NCBI GenBank assembly: GCA_020631815.1
Contig: JACKGW010000001.1
Span: 1 to 64,000, forward strand
DNA: 64,000 nucleotides
Origin: Planctomycetota bacterium
Lineage (GTDB): Bacteria; Planctomycetota; PLA2; JAEUHO01
Direction: 5' to 3'
In this document: piece by piece, positions 34,159 through 41,463 of the stretch
Layout: every line of letters begins with the position of its first letter
Position numbering within the stretch: position 1 is the first letter of the stretch
Made by a program: the position numbers and the translations under genes
The notes under the pieces: model-generated
Database searches by the model: none
What the model was told of the DNA's origin: nothing
Seen by the model: only the letters and a program-made list of their open reading frames with translations

Positions 34159-34857
34159 ATGCAGCCTGGAGACCCCGTCACTCGGATTGGTCGTGCGGAC
34201 GACATCGAGCGGCTCGTGGCACGCCGACGCCTGCTGAAGGGGTTCGCGCTTGGTGCCGCCGCGTGGCTTGTTCCCGGGGCGTTCGCTGAAGCCCTGGAAG
34301 AGCGCCTTCCTCTCACGCCCCGGCAGACGGAGGGGCCCTTCTATCCGGATCGACTCCCGCTGGATCGTGACAACGACCTCGTGATCGTGGGTGACCGCGT
34401 GACGCCTGCCGTCGGGCGCATCGTGCATCTGTCGGGGCGCGTCCTCACGCCGGCGGGCAGTCCTGTCCGCAGCGCACTGGTCGAGATCTGGCAAGTCGAC
34501 AACAACGGGGCCTACATCCACTCGCGCAGCTTCCATCGCAGTCGACGCGACCCGGGCTTCCAGGGGTACGGTCAGTTCGTCACCAACGCCAAGGGCGAGT
34601 ACCGCTTCCGCACGATCCTGCCGGTGGCCTACCCGGGCCGCACACCGCACATCCATGTGGCCGTCAGCCATGCCCGCCGACACGTCCTCACGACGCAGCT
34701 CTACACGGCAGGTGTTGCGCAGAACGCGCGCGACGGAATCTACCGCTCGCTGGGGGCGGCAGGCCAGCGCCTGGTCACGGTTGACTACCGGGTCGTGGAG
34801 GGCTCGAGGATCGGCGAGCTTGACGGGCGCAAGGACCTCATCGTGGGCATCACGTAG
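34159..34857 (+). CDS. Tat-exported intradiol ring-cleavage dioxygenase-like protein
   Basis: A 232-residue protein of the protocatechuate/catechol intradiol dioxygenase fold. The predicted Fe(III) ligands are all present: Tyr119 (NGAYIH), Tyr158 (VAYPG), His164 and His166 (PHIH). The entry segment LTPRQTEGPFYPDRLPLDRD is typical of the family. An N-terminal twin-arginine-like signal (RRRLLKGFALGAAAWLVPG) suggests export of the folded metalloenzyme, as in several secreted relatives. The usual substrate class is ortho-dihydroxylated aromatics, opened between the hydroxyl groups. No other aromatic catabolism genes are nearby, so its physiological substrate is unknown. GGAG precedes the ATG. Confidence 0.88.
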   Translation: MQPGDPVTRIGRADDIERLVARRRLLKGFALGAAAWLVPGAFAEALEERLPLTPRQTEGPFYPDRLPLDRDNDLVIVGDRVTPAVGRIVHLSGRVLTPAGSPVRSALVEIWQVDNNGAYIHSRSFHRSRRDPGFQGYGQFVTNAKGEYRFRTILPVAYPGRTPHIHVAVSHARRHVLTTQLYTAGVAQNARDGIYRSLGAAGQRLVTVDYRVVEGSRIGELDGRKDLIVGIT

Positions 34858-34870
34858 CCGCCCCACCGAG

Positions 34871-35068
34871 TCAGCGTGGCGAGCGTCGCCATGCGCGGAT
34901 GAGGGGTACGGTCATGGCCCAGCCCAGGAAGAATGGCAGCACGCCCATGCCCGGCGGCAGGGTGAAGTGCGCGCTGCATCCGGCGAAGAGTCCGACAGCG
35001 CCCAGGACGAGGAAGACCGCCCCGATCGGGATCGCCAAGCACGCGCACATCTTGTCGAAGGTCGTCAT
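34871..35068 (-). CDS. Small two-helix membrane protein
   Basis: A 65-residue protein beginning MTTFDKMCACLAIPIGAVFL with two hydrophobic helices (about 9-30 and 38-56) and a basic tail. Upstream in-frame codons exist, but GGAGAG lies just before the ATG at 35068, so I use that start. No family is recognised. It converges with the dioxygenase gene and diverges from the YdhR-like gene. Confidence 0.6.
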   Translation of the reverse strand: MTTFDKMCACLAIPIGAVFLVLGAVGLFAGCSAHFTLPPGMGVLPFFLGWAMTVPLIRAWRRSPR

Positions 35069-35171
35069 GGACTCTCCATCTCGCGAGTCCTTCGACGGTG
35101 CCGTGGCCGCCGAGTGAGTGCAAGTCACAATCTGCGGGACATCGGCGCACGAATCTGCGACAAGGCCCCTC

Positions 35172-35468
35172 ATGAAGCAGCCCGCCATGGCCCTCCACGT
35201 CCGCTTCCGCTCCAAGCTGCCCTTCGAGGAGATGGTGCGCGTGCTCGAAGCGCGCGCACCTGACTTCGCGGCGCTGGACGGCCTGATCCAGAAGTACTAC
35301 CTGCACGACCCGCAGACCAACGAGGTCGCCGGCTTCTACCTGTGGGAGTCGGCGGATGCGCTGGCGGCCTACAGCAAGTCCGAGCTGCGCGCATCCATCG
35401 CCAAGGCCTACCAGGCCGACGGCGAGCCCCGCATCGAGGCCTACCAGGTCATCCGCTCCCTGCGCTAG
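35172..35468 (+). CDS. YdhR-like putative monooxygenase
   Basis: A 98-residue protein of the YdhR group of dimeric alpha/beta barrels (FRSKLPFEEMVRVLEARAPD, LIQKYYLHDPQTNEVAGFYL, WESADALAAYSKSELRASIA). Relatives act as cofactor-free or heme-degrading monooxygenases or simply bind small molecules. The start at 35172 has AAGG 6 nt upstream; MALHVRF five codons later is an alternative. Its 3' end overlaps the 3' end of the convergent glycosyltransferase gene by 20 bp. Confidence 0.85.
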   Translation: MKQPAMALHVRFRSKLPFEEMVRVLEARAPDFAALDGLIQKYYLHDPQTNEVAGFYLWESADALAAYSKSELRASIAKAYQADGEPRIEAYQVIRSLR

Positions 35469-36399
35469 CGCGGATGGCTGGCCACGAGGGGCGTCGGGCC
35501 TTCCCTGCTACATAGCTGCGTACGAGCAGCCGAAGGGCTCTTGTGGATCCGGGCCGCAGGCGCCACCACTGCCAAAGGTAGGGCCGCGCTTCGCGCCAAC
35601 GTCTGTCGCGGATCATGCGCTTGGCGTGCATGCGGGCGATGCGGCGGCGCACGTCGCGCGAGCGCGGCTCGGGATGGCGGTACATCTCGAGCAGCAGCTC
35701 GTGCTCCAAGCTCATGCTGTCGGCTGCGCCGGTCTTCTGCGGGTCCGTGCCGGGCAGGGCGTGGCGGCGCCACGCACCGATCACGGCGCGGTTCACGACC
35801 AATCGATGGCCCGCTGCGTGGAAGCGGAAGAGCAGCTCCGTGTCCTCTCCGCTTCGGTAGTCCTCGTCATAGCGAAGCTGACGAGCCACGCTCGCGCGGA
35901 GAAGCGTTGCGGTGGGCAGTGCCCAGGCGCCGTCCATCATGGCCGCCATCGAGGTGGGGGGCTGCCATGCGGGGTCGGCGAAGACCGAGTCGCCAGCTCG
36001 TTGCCAGGGTCCCTCCAAGCGCAGGTCGGCCACGACGGCATCCGCGTCGGGATGCTGCTCCACGAAGGTCAGCTGGCTCGCGAGGTAGGTCGGGTCCCAC
36101 ACGTCGTCGCTGTCCAGGAGGGCGATCCAGGGGCTCCGTGCCTGGTCGAAGGCGAGGTTGCGGGCCGACGCGCTGCCGCCGTTCGACTTGCGGAGGACGT
36201 GCAGGCGGGACTCGTCGGCGTAGCGAAGCTCGAGCTCGTCGGCGGTGCCGTCCGTGGATCCGTCGTCCACGACGAGCAGCTCGAAGTGACGCTCCGTTTG
36301 CGCAAGGACCGAGTCGACGGCCTCGCAAACCAGCGCCCGACGGTTGAAGGTGGGCACTACGACCGTCACGCGAGGTGCGCCGGATAGGGAGCTGCGCAC
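35449..36399 (-). CDS. Family 2 glycosyltransferase
   Basis: A 316-residue GT-A fold glycosyltransferase with all main motifs: VTVVVPTFNRRALVCEAVDS, the nucleotide-sugar site VVDDGSTDGT, the metal-binding DSDD in LLDSDDVW and a catalytic-region GEDTEL. A basic C-terminal tail follows. I chose the GTG at 36399, 8 bp beyond the stop of the esterase gene, because it leaves the usual short lead before the first strand; an ATG at 36453 would overlap that gene by 47 bp. It is probably co-transcribed with the esterase. No other polysaccharide genes are adjacent, so the sugar and acceptor are unknown. Confidence 0.85.
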   Translation of the reverse strand: MRSSLSGAPRVTVVVPTFNRRALVCEAVDSVLAQTERHFELLVVDDGSTDGTADELELRYADESRLHVLRKSNGGSASARNLAFDQARSPWIALLDSDDVWDPTYLASQLTFVEQHPDADAVVADLRLEGPWQRAGDSVFADPAWQPPTSMAAMMDGAWALPTATLLRASVARQLRYDEDYRSGEDTELLFRFHAAGHRLVVNRAVIGAWRRHALPGTDPQKTGAADSMSLEHELLLEMYRHPEPRSRDVRRRIARMHAKRMIRDRRWREARPYLWQWWRLRPGSTRALRLLVRSYVAGKARRPSWPAIRASAGSG

Positions 36400-36406
36400 G
36401 ATGAGG

Positions 36407-37705
36407 CTAGAGCTCGAGCGACACGCACGCGCCGTACGTAACGGCGTCACCACGTGTTCGTGCCAGGTCCAGGGCTTGACGGGGCTCGGGTGTGGGGATC
36501 CCCGACCACGCGGACTTGCCGTTCAGGTGAATGCTCACGGGCTTCGTGACGTCGACGAGCTTGGGAGAGAGGAAGACGATGACGCGCTTGCAGCCCTCCG
36601 CTGATACCCGGATCTCCTGGCCCTCGATGTTCGCCTTCACATGGCACGGCGGTCCCCACGGATTGAACTCCGCAGCCTCGATGCCGTCCGCTTGAAGCCA
36701 GTAGGCACCGGGTCTCAGGGCACTCGTGATCTTGCGCTCCACGCGCTTGGGATAGGCCGTGCGTGTGAGCTTGGCCATTTCCGGCCAGATCTCGCCGAAG
36801 CGCACGAACACGCCGTCCATGTGTCCGCCGCCCTCCGTCGGACGGAAATCGACGCTGCCTCCTGCGGCCTGCACGTCGTCGACCATCCCCCTGGCCTGGC
36901 CAAACGGACATGTGGGGTCGTCCGTGCCGTGCAGGACGAAGAGCGGCACGCCCAGTACGTTGGGCACCATCTTGCGTACGTGCATGGTCACGGAGCCGAC
37001 AGGTGCCGCCGAGGCCCAGCGGTCCGGGGCCATCTGCGCCAACCACCAAGTCCAGTATCCCGTTTGCGAGATGCCCTGGATGTGGACCCGGTCAGGGTCA
37101 ATTGGATAGCGGCGGCATGCGTGCCCGATGACGTCGAGCACGATTCTTCCCAACGTGTCGAGGTTGGGCCTGTCGAAGGCCCTGCGCGGCGGGATGGTCC
37201 ATGCATCGTACCGGCCGTCGAGTGAGAGCTTGTCGATGACGCGCGTGCGCAGGTACGCGATGTCCTGGTCGGCGTGCGCAGCTCGAAGCCAAGTCCGCAT
37301 TCCCTCCTCGCGCTTCTTGGCGTCTGCGTCCTTCCAAGAGCCATGGCCCACGTCCACCACCAGGGGGATGAGTGCCTTGGGTCGCCGGCGGGGCAGGATG
37401 ATCGAGTAGCTCCAAGTCTCACCTGCGGACTCGACTTCGATCTCGTCCGTGTAGCCGCGGTCCCAGTCGTCCCCGAGCGCCGAGGTCCGCACCAGCTCTT
37501 CGGTCTCTTCGATCGAGAGCTTGTCGGCCAGCTTCTTGATCCCGGCCCAGACCTTCTCTCGCGCGGCGTCGTCTTCGGCGCGCAAGTAGGCGTGAAACGC
37601 CTTCTCGATTCTCGATCGCTCCGATGCCGTGACGTCGGAGAGGGCCGGAGCGGTACCCCCAACCCAGATCAACCCCGCGATCACGGTGGCCATCAAGCGG
37701 CGCAT
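36407..37705 (-). CDS. Exported alpha/beta hydrolase (esterase/PHB-depolymerase-like)
   Basis: A 432-residue exported protein with a signal peptide (about 1-23). An N-terminal helical segment is followed by an alpha/beta hydrolase domain starting near YSIILPRRRPKALIPLVVDV and by a C-terminal beta domain. The nucleophile elbow is GISQTGYW, the acid lies in LHGTDDPTCPF and the base in EGGGHMDG, giving a plausible Ser-Asp-His triad. The layout fits secreted esterases of the PHB-depolymerase / feruloyl-esterase type. It is the first gene of a likely two-gene unit with the glycosyltransferase. Confidence 0.82.
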   Translation of the reverse strand: MRRLMATVIAGLIWVGGTAPALSDVTASERSRIEKAFHAYLRAEDDAAREKVWAGIKKLADKLSIEETEELVRTSALGDDWDRGYTDEIEVESAGETWSYSIILPRRRPKALIPLVVDVGHGSWKDADAKKREEGMRTWLRAAHADQDIAYLRTRVIDKLSLDGRYDAWTIPPRRAFDRPNLDTLGRIVLDVIGHACRRYPIDPDRVHIQGISQTGYWTWWLAQMAPDRWASAAPVGSVTMHVRKMVPNVLGVPLFVLHGTDDPTCPFGQARGMVDDVQAAGGSVDFRPTEGGGHMDGVFVRFGEIWPEMAKLTRTAYPKRVERKITSALRPGAYWLQADGIEAAEFNPWGPPCHVKANIEGQEIRVSAEGCKRVIVFLSPKLVDVTKPVSIHLNGKSAWSGIPTPEPRQALDLARTRGDAVTYGACVSLEL

Positions 37706-37791
37706 GCCAACCTCCCGAGGCCACTCTACAGCGATTGCGGTTCTCGCGTCGTACGCCGGGGTGCGCGTCGGTGGGTCTCGGGAAGTGCCGG

Positions 37792-38403
37792 TCAGCTACG
37801 CCATGCCGTAAGTCGCTCGGCCGCATGGGTGTGACGGACGCCGCCGGGATGCTCGTCATCGAACACGTAGGCGCGACGGGCAGTCACCCGCCAGCTCGAG
37901 TACAGCTCGTGCAGCTCTCCCTCGGTCCAGAGGGCCGGCGTGACGGCAACGAGGTCGGGCGGGCACGGGACGCGATCCGTGAAGACGCAGATGACGTTGG
38001 CGCCGTCGGGACGCGTGTGGGCTTGGAAGCCTTGCAGGGCTCGGAGAGCCGGCTCGTGATGGAGCAGATGCAAGACCCCGTGGCAGACGATCAGGTCGTA
38101 CTCACCCTCCAGCTCTAGCGTCGCGAGATCATCGACGCGGGCGTCGACCTCGAGGCGGGCCGCGGCGGCACGGTCCAGCAGCTTGGCGATGCCGCGAGCG
38201 GAGAGGTCTACAGCTTCCACGTGGTGGCCTTGGCTCGCGAGCCAGAGGGCGTTGCGTCCCTCGCCGCACCCGGCGTCCAGCACGCGGGAGCCTCGTGGCA
38301 GCCGGGCGGCGCAAGCCACGACGTCCTCGCTCGGGGCGCTGCCGAAGACCTCGGCGTCCGGATCTGCGTAGCCCCGTTCCCAGAAGGGCGTCGTCTCACT
38401 CAT
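37792..38403 (-). CDS. SAM-dependent methyltransferase, TehB-like
   Basis: A 203-residue class I methyltransferase with the SAM-binding motif VLDAGCGEGRNALWLA, the acidic residue ending strand 2 (VEAVDLS) and motif IV YDLIVCHGVLHLL. Overall it resembles the tellurite-resistance TehB group, which methylates small molecules including tellurite and thiols, but substrate prediction within this group is unreliable. It is the third gene of an operon with the zinc-ribbon and HAD genes, starting 9 bp after the HAD stop codon. Confidence 0.85.
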   Translation of the reverse strand: MSETTPFWERGYADPDAEVFGSAPSEDVVACAARLPRGSRVLDAGCGEGRNALWLASQGHHVEAVDLSARGIAKLLDRAAAARLEVDARVDDLATLELEGEYDLIVCHGVLHLLHHEPALRALQGFQAHTRPDGANVICVFTDRVPCPPDLVAVTPALWTEGELHELYSSWRVTARRAYVFDDEHPGGVRHTHAAERLTAWRS

Positions 38404-38412
38404 CAGGAGAGT

Positions 38413-39027
38413 CTACGCCTCTTCGGGGGGGGGAATCTCCTGCCTTCCGAGCGTGTGCACGCCAGCCACGAGGTCTTGGGCGAACGCACAGTCTCCACGG
38501 TGCAGGTATCCGACTCCACCTCGACGCTTCCACGCTTCGAGATTGTCATCGCGGTTGTCGATGAGCACCGTCTCGCCAGGGAGGAGATCCAGCCCGAGAC
38601 GCTCCAGTGCCGTCGCACACAGCACACCCTTGTCGCTCGTTCCCTCCTCCCCTGAGATCACGAGTGTGGGCGCACTCTTGGTCAGGCCAAGCGCTTGGGC
38701 GATGTCGCGAAAGAGCGGTGGGTTCACGGTCACGATGGCTTGGGGGAGATTCCTGGCGTGGAAGAAGGCCAGCGATGCATGGAAGGGGCGATACACGGAC
38801 GGGTCGAGGAAGCGAGCGTGCACGGCGTGCCGGGACCAACCGACGGACGCTGCGATGCGCTCCAGCGCGATCGCGTCGGAGATCTCTCCACGGCACCAGA
38901 GCTCGCCAAGTCCACCGGCCACGTCAAACGTCTCGTACAGAGCCCCCCATGCTGGCGTTGCGTCCCAGATCGAGCGCTCGTCGTACAGCGTGTCGCCGAA
39001 GTCCCAGAGCAGGCAGCGCAGGCTCAT
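38413..39027 (-). CDS. HAD-superfamily hydrolase with altered motif I
   Basis: A 204-residue haloacid-dehalogenase-fold protein: motif I region LLWDFGDTLYDE, motif II IVTVN, motif III Lys in TSDKGV and motif IV VLIDNRDDN. Motif I reads D-F-G-D-T, so the general acid expected two residues after the nucleophile (DxDxT) is Gly and an Asp sits one place later. This spelling occurs in some HAD subfamilies and may alter the reaction. Its start overlaps the stop of the zinc-ribbon gene as ATGA. Confidence 0.82.
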   Translation of the reverse strand: MSLRCLLWDFGDTLYDERSIWDATPAWGALYETFDVAGGLGELWCRGEISDAIALERIAASVGWSRHAVHARFLDPSVYRPFHASLAFFHARNLPQAIVTVNPPLFRDIAQALGLTKSAPTLVISGEEGTSDKGVLCATALERLGLDLLPGETVLIDNRDDNLEAWKRRGGVGYLHRGDCAFAQDLVAGVHTLGRQEIPPPEEA

Positions 39028-39455
39028 GCCGTGGTGTCCCCGCTGTCGGCGTCATCGGCTGGCGTGTCTGCGCCGGAGTCCACGTAGCTCCAGCCGCAGG
39101 CTGCACAGCTCGTGCTGCCCTCGGGGATCTCGGCTCTGCAGGCCAGGCAGGCCACCGGATCGGGCGCAAGTCCCTGCAGCTCATGTGGCGTGAGATCGGG
39201 ACGCAGGAAGAGCCCGTGGCAGCCCGAGCAGCGGGCGGCGAGGCAGATGCCCGCGGTGCGACTCCACGGCGCAAGCACGGCTTCGTGGTACGGCAGGTGC
39301 CACCCCGACATCCCCTTGCGAGCATCCGACCACCACCAGTACAGACCGCCGCCGGGTTCGCCGCCGCCCAAGGCCTGCACCCAGCCGTACTCGAAAGGAA
39401 GGTCGCAGACCGGACAACGCCAGTCGTAGGGGCGGGACGTCGCGTCATCGCTCAT
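39024..39455 (-). CDS. Small zinc-ribbon protein
   Basis: A 143-residue protein with several C-x2-C knuckles: CPVC near the N-terminus, CSGC in the middle and CLAC plus CAAC near the C-terminus. This is enough for two zinc ribbons around a Trp/Gly-rich middle segment (YWWWSDARKGMSGWHLP). A short acidic tail follows. No family is recognised. It is the first gene of the zinc-ribbon / HAD / methyltransferase operon and is divergent from the GNAT gene, with only about 40 bp between the two starts. Confidence 0.75.
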   Translation of the reverse strand: MSDDATSRPYDWRCPVCDLPFEYGWVQALGGGEPGGGLYWWWSDARKGMSGWHLPYHEAVLAPWSRTAGICLAARCSGCHGLFLRPDLTPHELQGLAPDPVACLACRAEIPEGSTSCAACGWSYVDSGADTPADDADSGDTTA

Positions 39456-39494
39456 GGGCGCGTTTCCTCACGCCGAGCGTACCCTGGCGGCCGC

Positions 39495-39959
39495 ATGGAG
39501 ATCCGGCCGATCACGGTTCCCGAGTACGACCGCGTCCGCGAGGAGATCGTGGACTTCTGGGACAGCGATCGCACGCAGGCCATGCACCAGACGATGTACC
39601 TGCACGAGTTTGGCGAGTCGTGCTTGGCCGCGGTCGAGGGCGACCGCGTTCTCGGCTACTTGGTCGGCTTCTCATCGCAGTCGCGCCCGGCGGGCTACAT
39701 CCACCTGGTCGGGGTCCGCCGAGCGGCCCGTGGCCGCGGCGTGGCCCGCGCGCTCTACGAGCACTTCGCGCGCTGGGCCGCGGGGCGGGGCTGCACGTAC
39801 CTGCGTGCCATCACCTCGCCGACGAACACGGACTCCATTGCCTTCCACCGCGCCCTGGGGTTCAGCCTGGAAGGTGACGCGGAAGAGAAGGGCCTGCCGG
39901 TCGTCGCCGACTACGGCGGCCCCGGCGTCCATCGGGTCGTGTTCAGGCGCCCTCTGTAG
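39495..39959 (+). CDS. GNAT family N-acetyltransferase
   Basis: A 154-residue GNAT acetyltransferase with motif A VRRAARGRGVARALYEHF (R-x-x-G-x-G/A pyrophosphate loop) and motif B around SPTNTDSIAFHRALGFSLEG. It would transfer acetyl from acetyl-CoA to an amine on a protein or small molecule; the substrate is unknown. No good ribosome binding site precedes the ATG, and the divergent gene starts 40 bp away, so the transcript may be nearly leaderless. Confidence 0.88.
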   Translation: MEIRPITVPEYDRVREEIVDFWDSDRTQAMHQTMYLHEFGESCLAAVEGDRVLGYLVGFSSQSRPAGYIHLVGVRRAARGRGVARALYEHFARWAAGRGCTYLRAITSPTNTDSIAFHRALGFSLEGDAEEKGLPVVADYGGPGVHRVVFRRPL

Positions 39960-40068
39960 GGCTTCCGTCCAGACCCAGGCACTTGCATCGGCGCTCCGCG
40001 GCGACCTACCCTCCCGGGTTCTGCATCAAGGACGGGCGCTCCCCCGACGGAGACCTCGGAGAGCGAAC

Positions 40069-41463
40069 GTGCTCCTCACCATCTCGACCACCCATCACCC
40101 GGCAAGCGATCTGGGCTACCTGCTGGTCAAGCACCCGGACCGTTGCCAGACGTTCGACTTGGCCTTCGGCAAGGCGCACGTCTTCTATCCCGAGTGCGGC
40201 GACGAGCGCTGCACGGCGGCGCTGCTGCTCGACCTCGATCCTGTCGGACTCGTGCGCGGGCGCAAGGCGCCTGGTGCGGCCACGCTCGGGCAGTACGTGA
40301 ACGACCGACCCTACGTGGCGTCGTCGTTCTTGGCCGTGGCGATCTCCCAAGTGCTCGGGTCCGCCATGGGCGGCCGCTGCAAGGGACGGCCCGAGCTGGC
40401 CGAGCAGGCGATTCCCCTGGACGTCGTCGTGGAGCCCGTGCCTGCCCGCGGAGGCGAGGTGCTCATCCGACGCCTGTTCGAGCCGCTCGGCTACGAAGTC
40501 GACGTCACGCGTCATGCCCTCGATGCGGCCTTCCCTTCGTGGGGCGAGAGCCCGTACTACCGCGTCGAGCTCAAGGGCCAGCAGCGCATGCGCGATCTGC
40601 TGACGCACCTGTACGTGCTGGTTCCCGTCCTCGACCACGAGAAGCACTACTGGGTCGACGAGGCCGAGCTGGCCAAGCTGCTTGCCAAGGGTGAGAGCTG
40701 GCTGCAGGGCCATCCCGAACGCGAGCTCATCGCGCGGCGCTACCTCTACCGCCAGCCGCGGCTCGCACGGCAGGCCATGGCCCAACTCGTCGAGGAGGAC
40801 GGCGTCGACCCCGACGAGAAGACCGAGGCCGGCGCCCGTCGCGAGGACGTCCTGGAAGAGCGGATTCGCCTCGACGACCAGCGCCGCGGGGCGGTCCTGG
40901 CCGTCCTGAAGGAGGCCGGCGCGCGACGTGTCATCGATCTGGGATGCGGCGAGGGCAAGCTGCTGCGGGCCCTGCTGGACGACAAGCAGTTCGAGCACGT
41001 CGTAGGCATGGACGTCTCGCCGCGCGTCTTGGAGATGGCTGCCAAGCGGCTGCGCGTCGAGCAGATGCCTCCGCGCAAGCGCGAGCGCCTGCAGCTGCTG
41101 CATGGGTCGCTGACCTACCGGGACGAGCGCCTCGCCGGGTTCGACGCTGCATGCCTTGTCGAGGTCATCGAGCACCTGGACGTGTCTCGCCTGCAGGCGC
41201 TGGAGCGCGTCGTGTTCGAGTTCGCGCGACCTGCCACCGTGATCGTGACCACCCCCAACAGCGAGTACAACGCGCTCTTCGAGACGCTGCCCGCGGGCTC
41301 GTTCCGACATGCCGACCACCGCTTCGAGTGGACCCGCGACGAGCTCCAGCGATGGGCGCAGGCCGTCGCCGACAAGCACGGCTACCAAGCTCGGTTCCTG
41401 CCCGTGGGCCCCGCGCATCCCGAGCTGGGTACACCCACCCAGATGGCGGTGTTCGTCCGATGA
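40069..41463 (+). CDS. hen1: Hen1: 3'-terminal RNA ribose 2'-O-methyltransferase
   Basis: A 464-residue bacterial Hen1, which methylates the 2'-OH at the 3' end of a cleaved RNA before ligation so that the repaired RNA resists recutting. The N-terminal half (from LLTISTTHHPASDLGYLL) is the bacterial-specific domain that activates Pnkp ligase. The C-terminal half holds the methyltransferase with VIDLGCGEGKLL and the metal-site motif EVIEH (365-369), plus later His residues (RHADHRFEW) typical of Hen1. The start is a GTG with GGAGAG upstream. Its stop overlaps the start of pnkp (ATGA), the usual operon order. Confidence 0.93.
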   Translation: MLLTISTTHHPASDLGYLLVKHPDRCQTFDLAFGKAHVFYPECGDERCTAALLLDLDPVGLVRGRKAPGAATLGQYVNDRPYVASSFLAVAISQVLGSAMGGRCKGRPELAEQAIPLDVVVEPVPARGGEVLIRRLFEPLGYEVDVTRHALDAAFPSWGESPYYRVELKGQQRMRDLLTHLYVLVPVLDHEKHYWVDEAELAKLLAKGESWLQGHPERELIARRYLYRQPRLARQAMAQLVEEDGVDPDEKTEAGARREDVLEERIRLDDQRRGAVLAVLKEAGARRVIDLGCGEGKLLRALLDDKQFEHVVGMDVSPRVLEMAAKRLRVEQMPPRKRERLQLLHGSLTYRDERLAGFDAACLVEVIEHLDVSRLQALERVVFEFARPATVIVTTPNSEYNALFETLPAGSFRHADHRFEWTRDELQRWAQAVADKHGYQARFLPVGPAHPELGTPTQMAVFVR

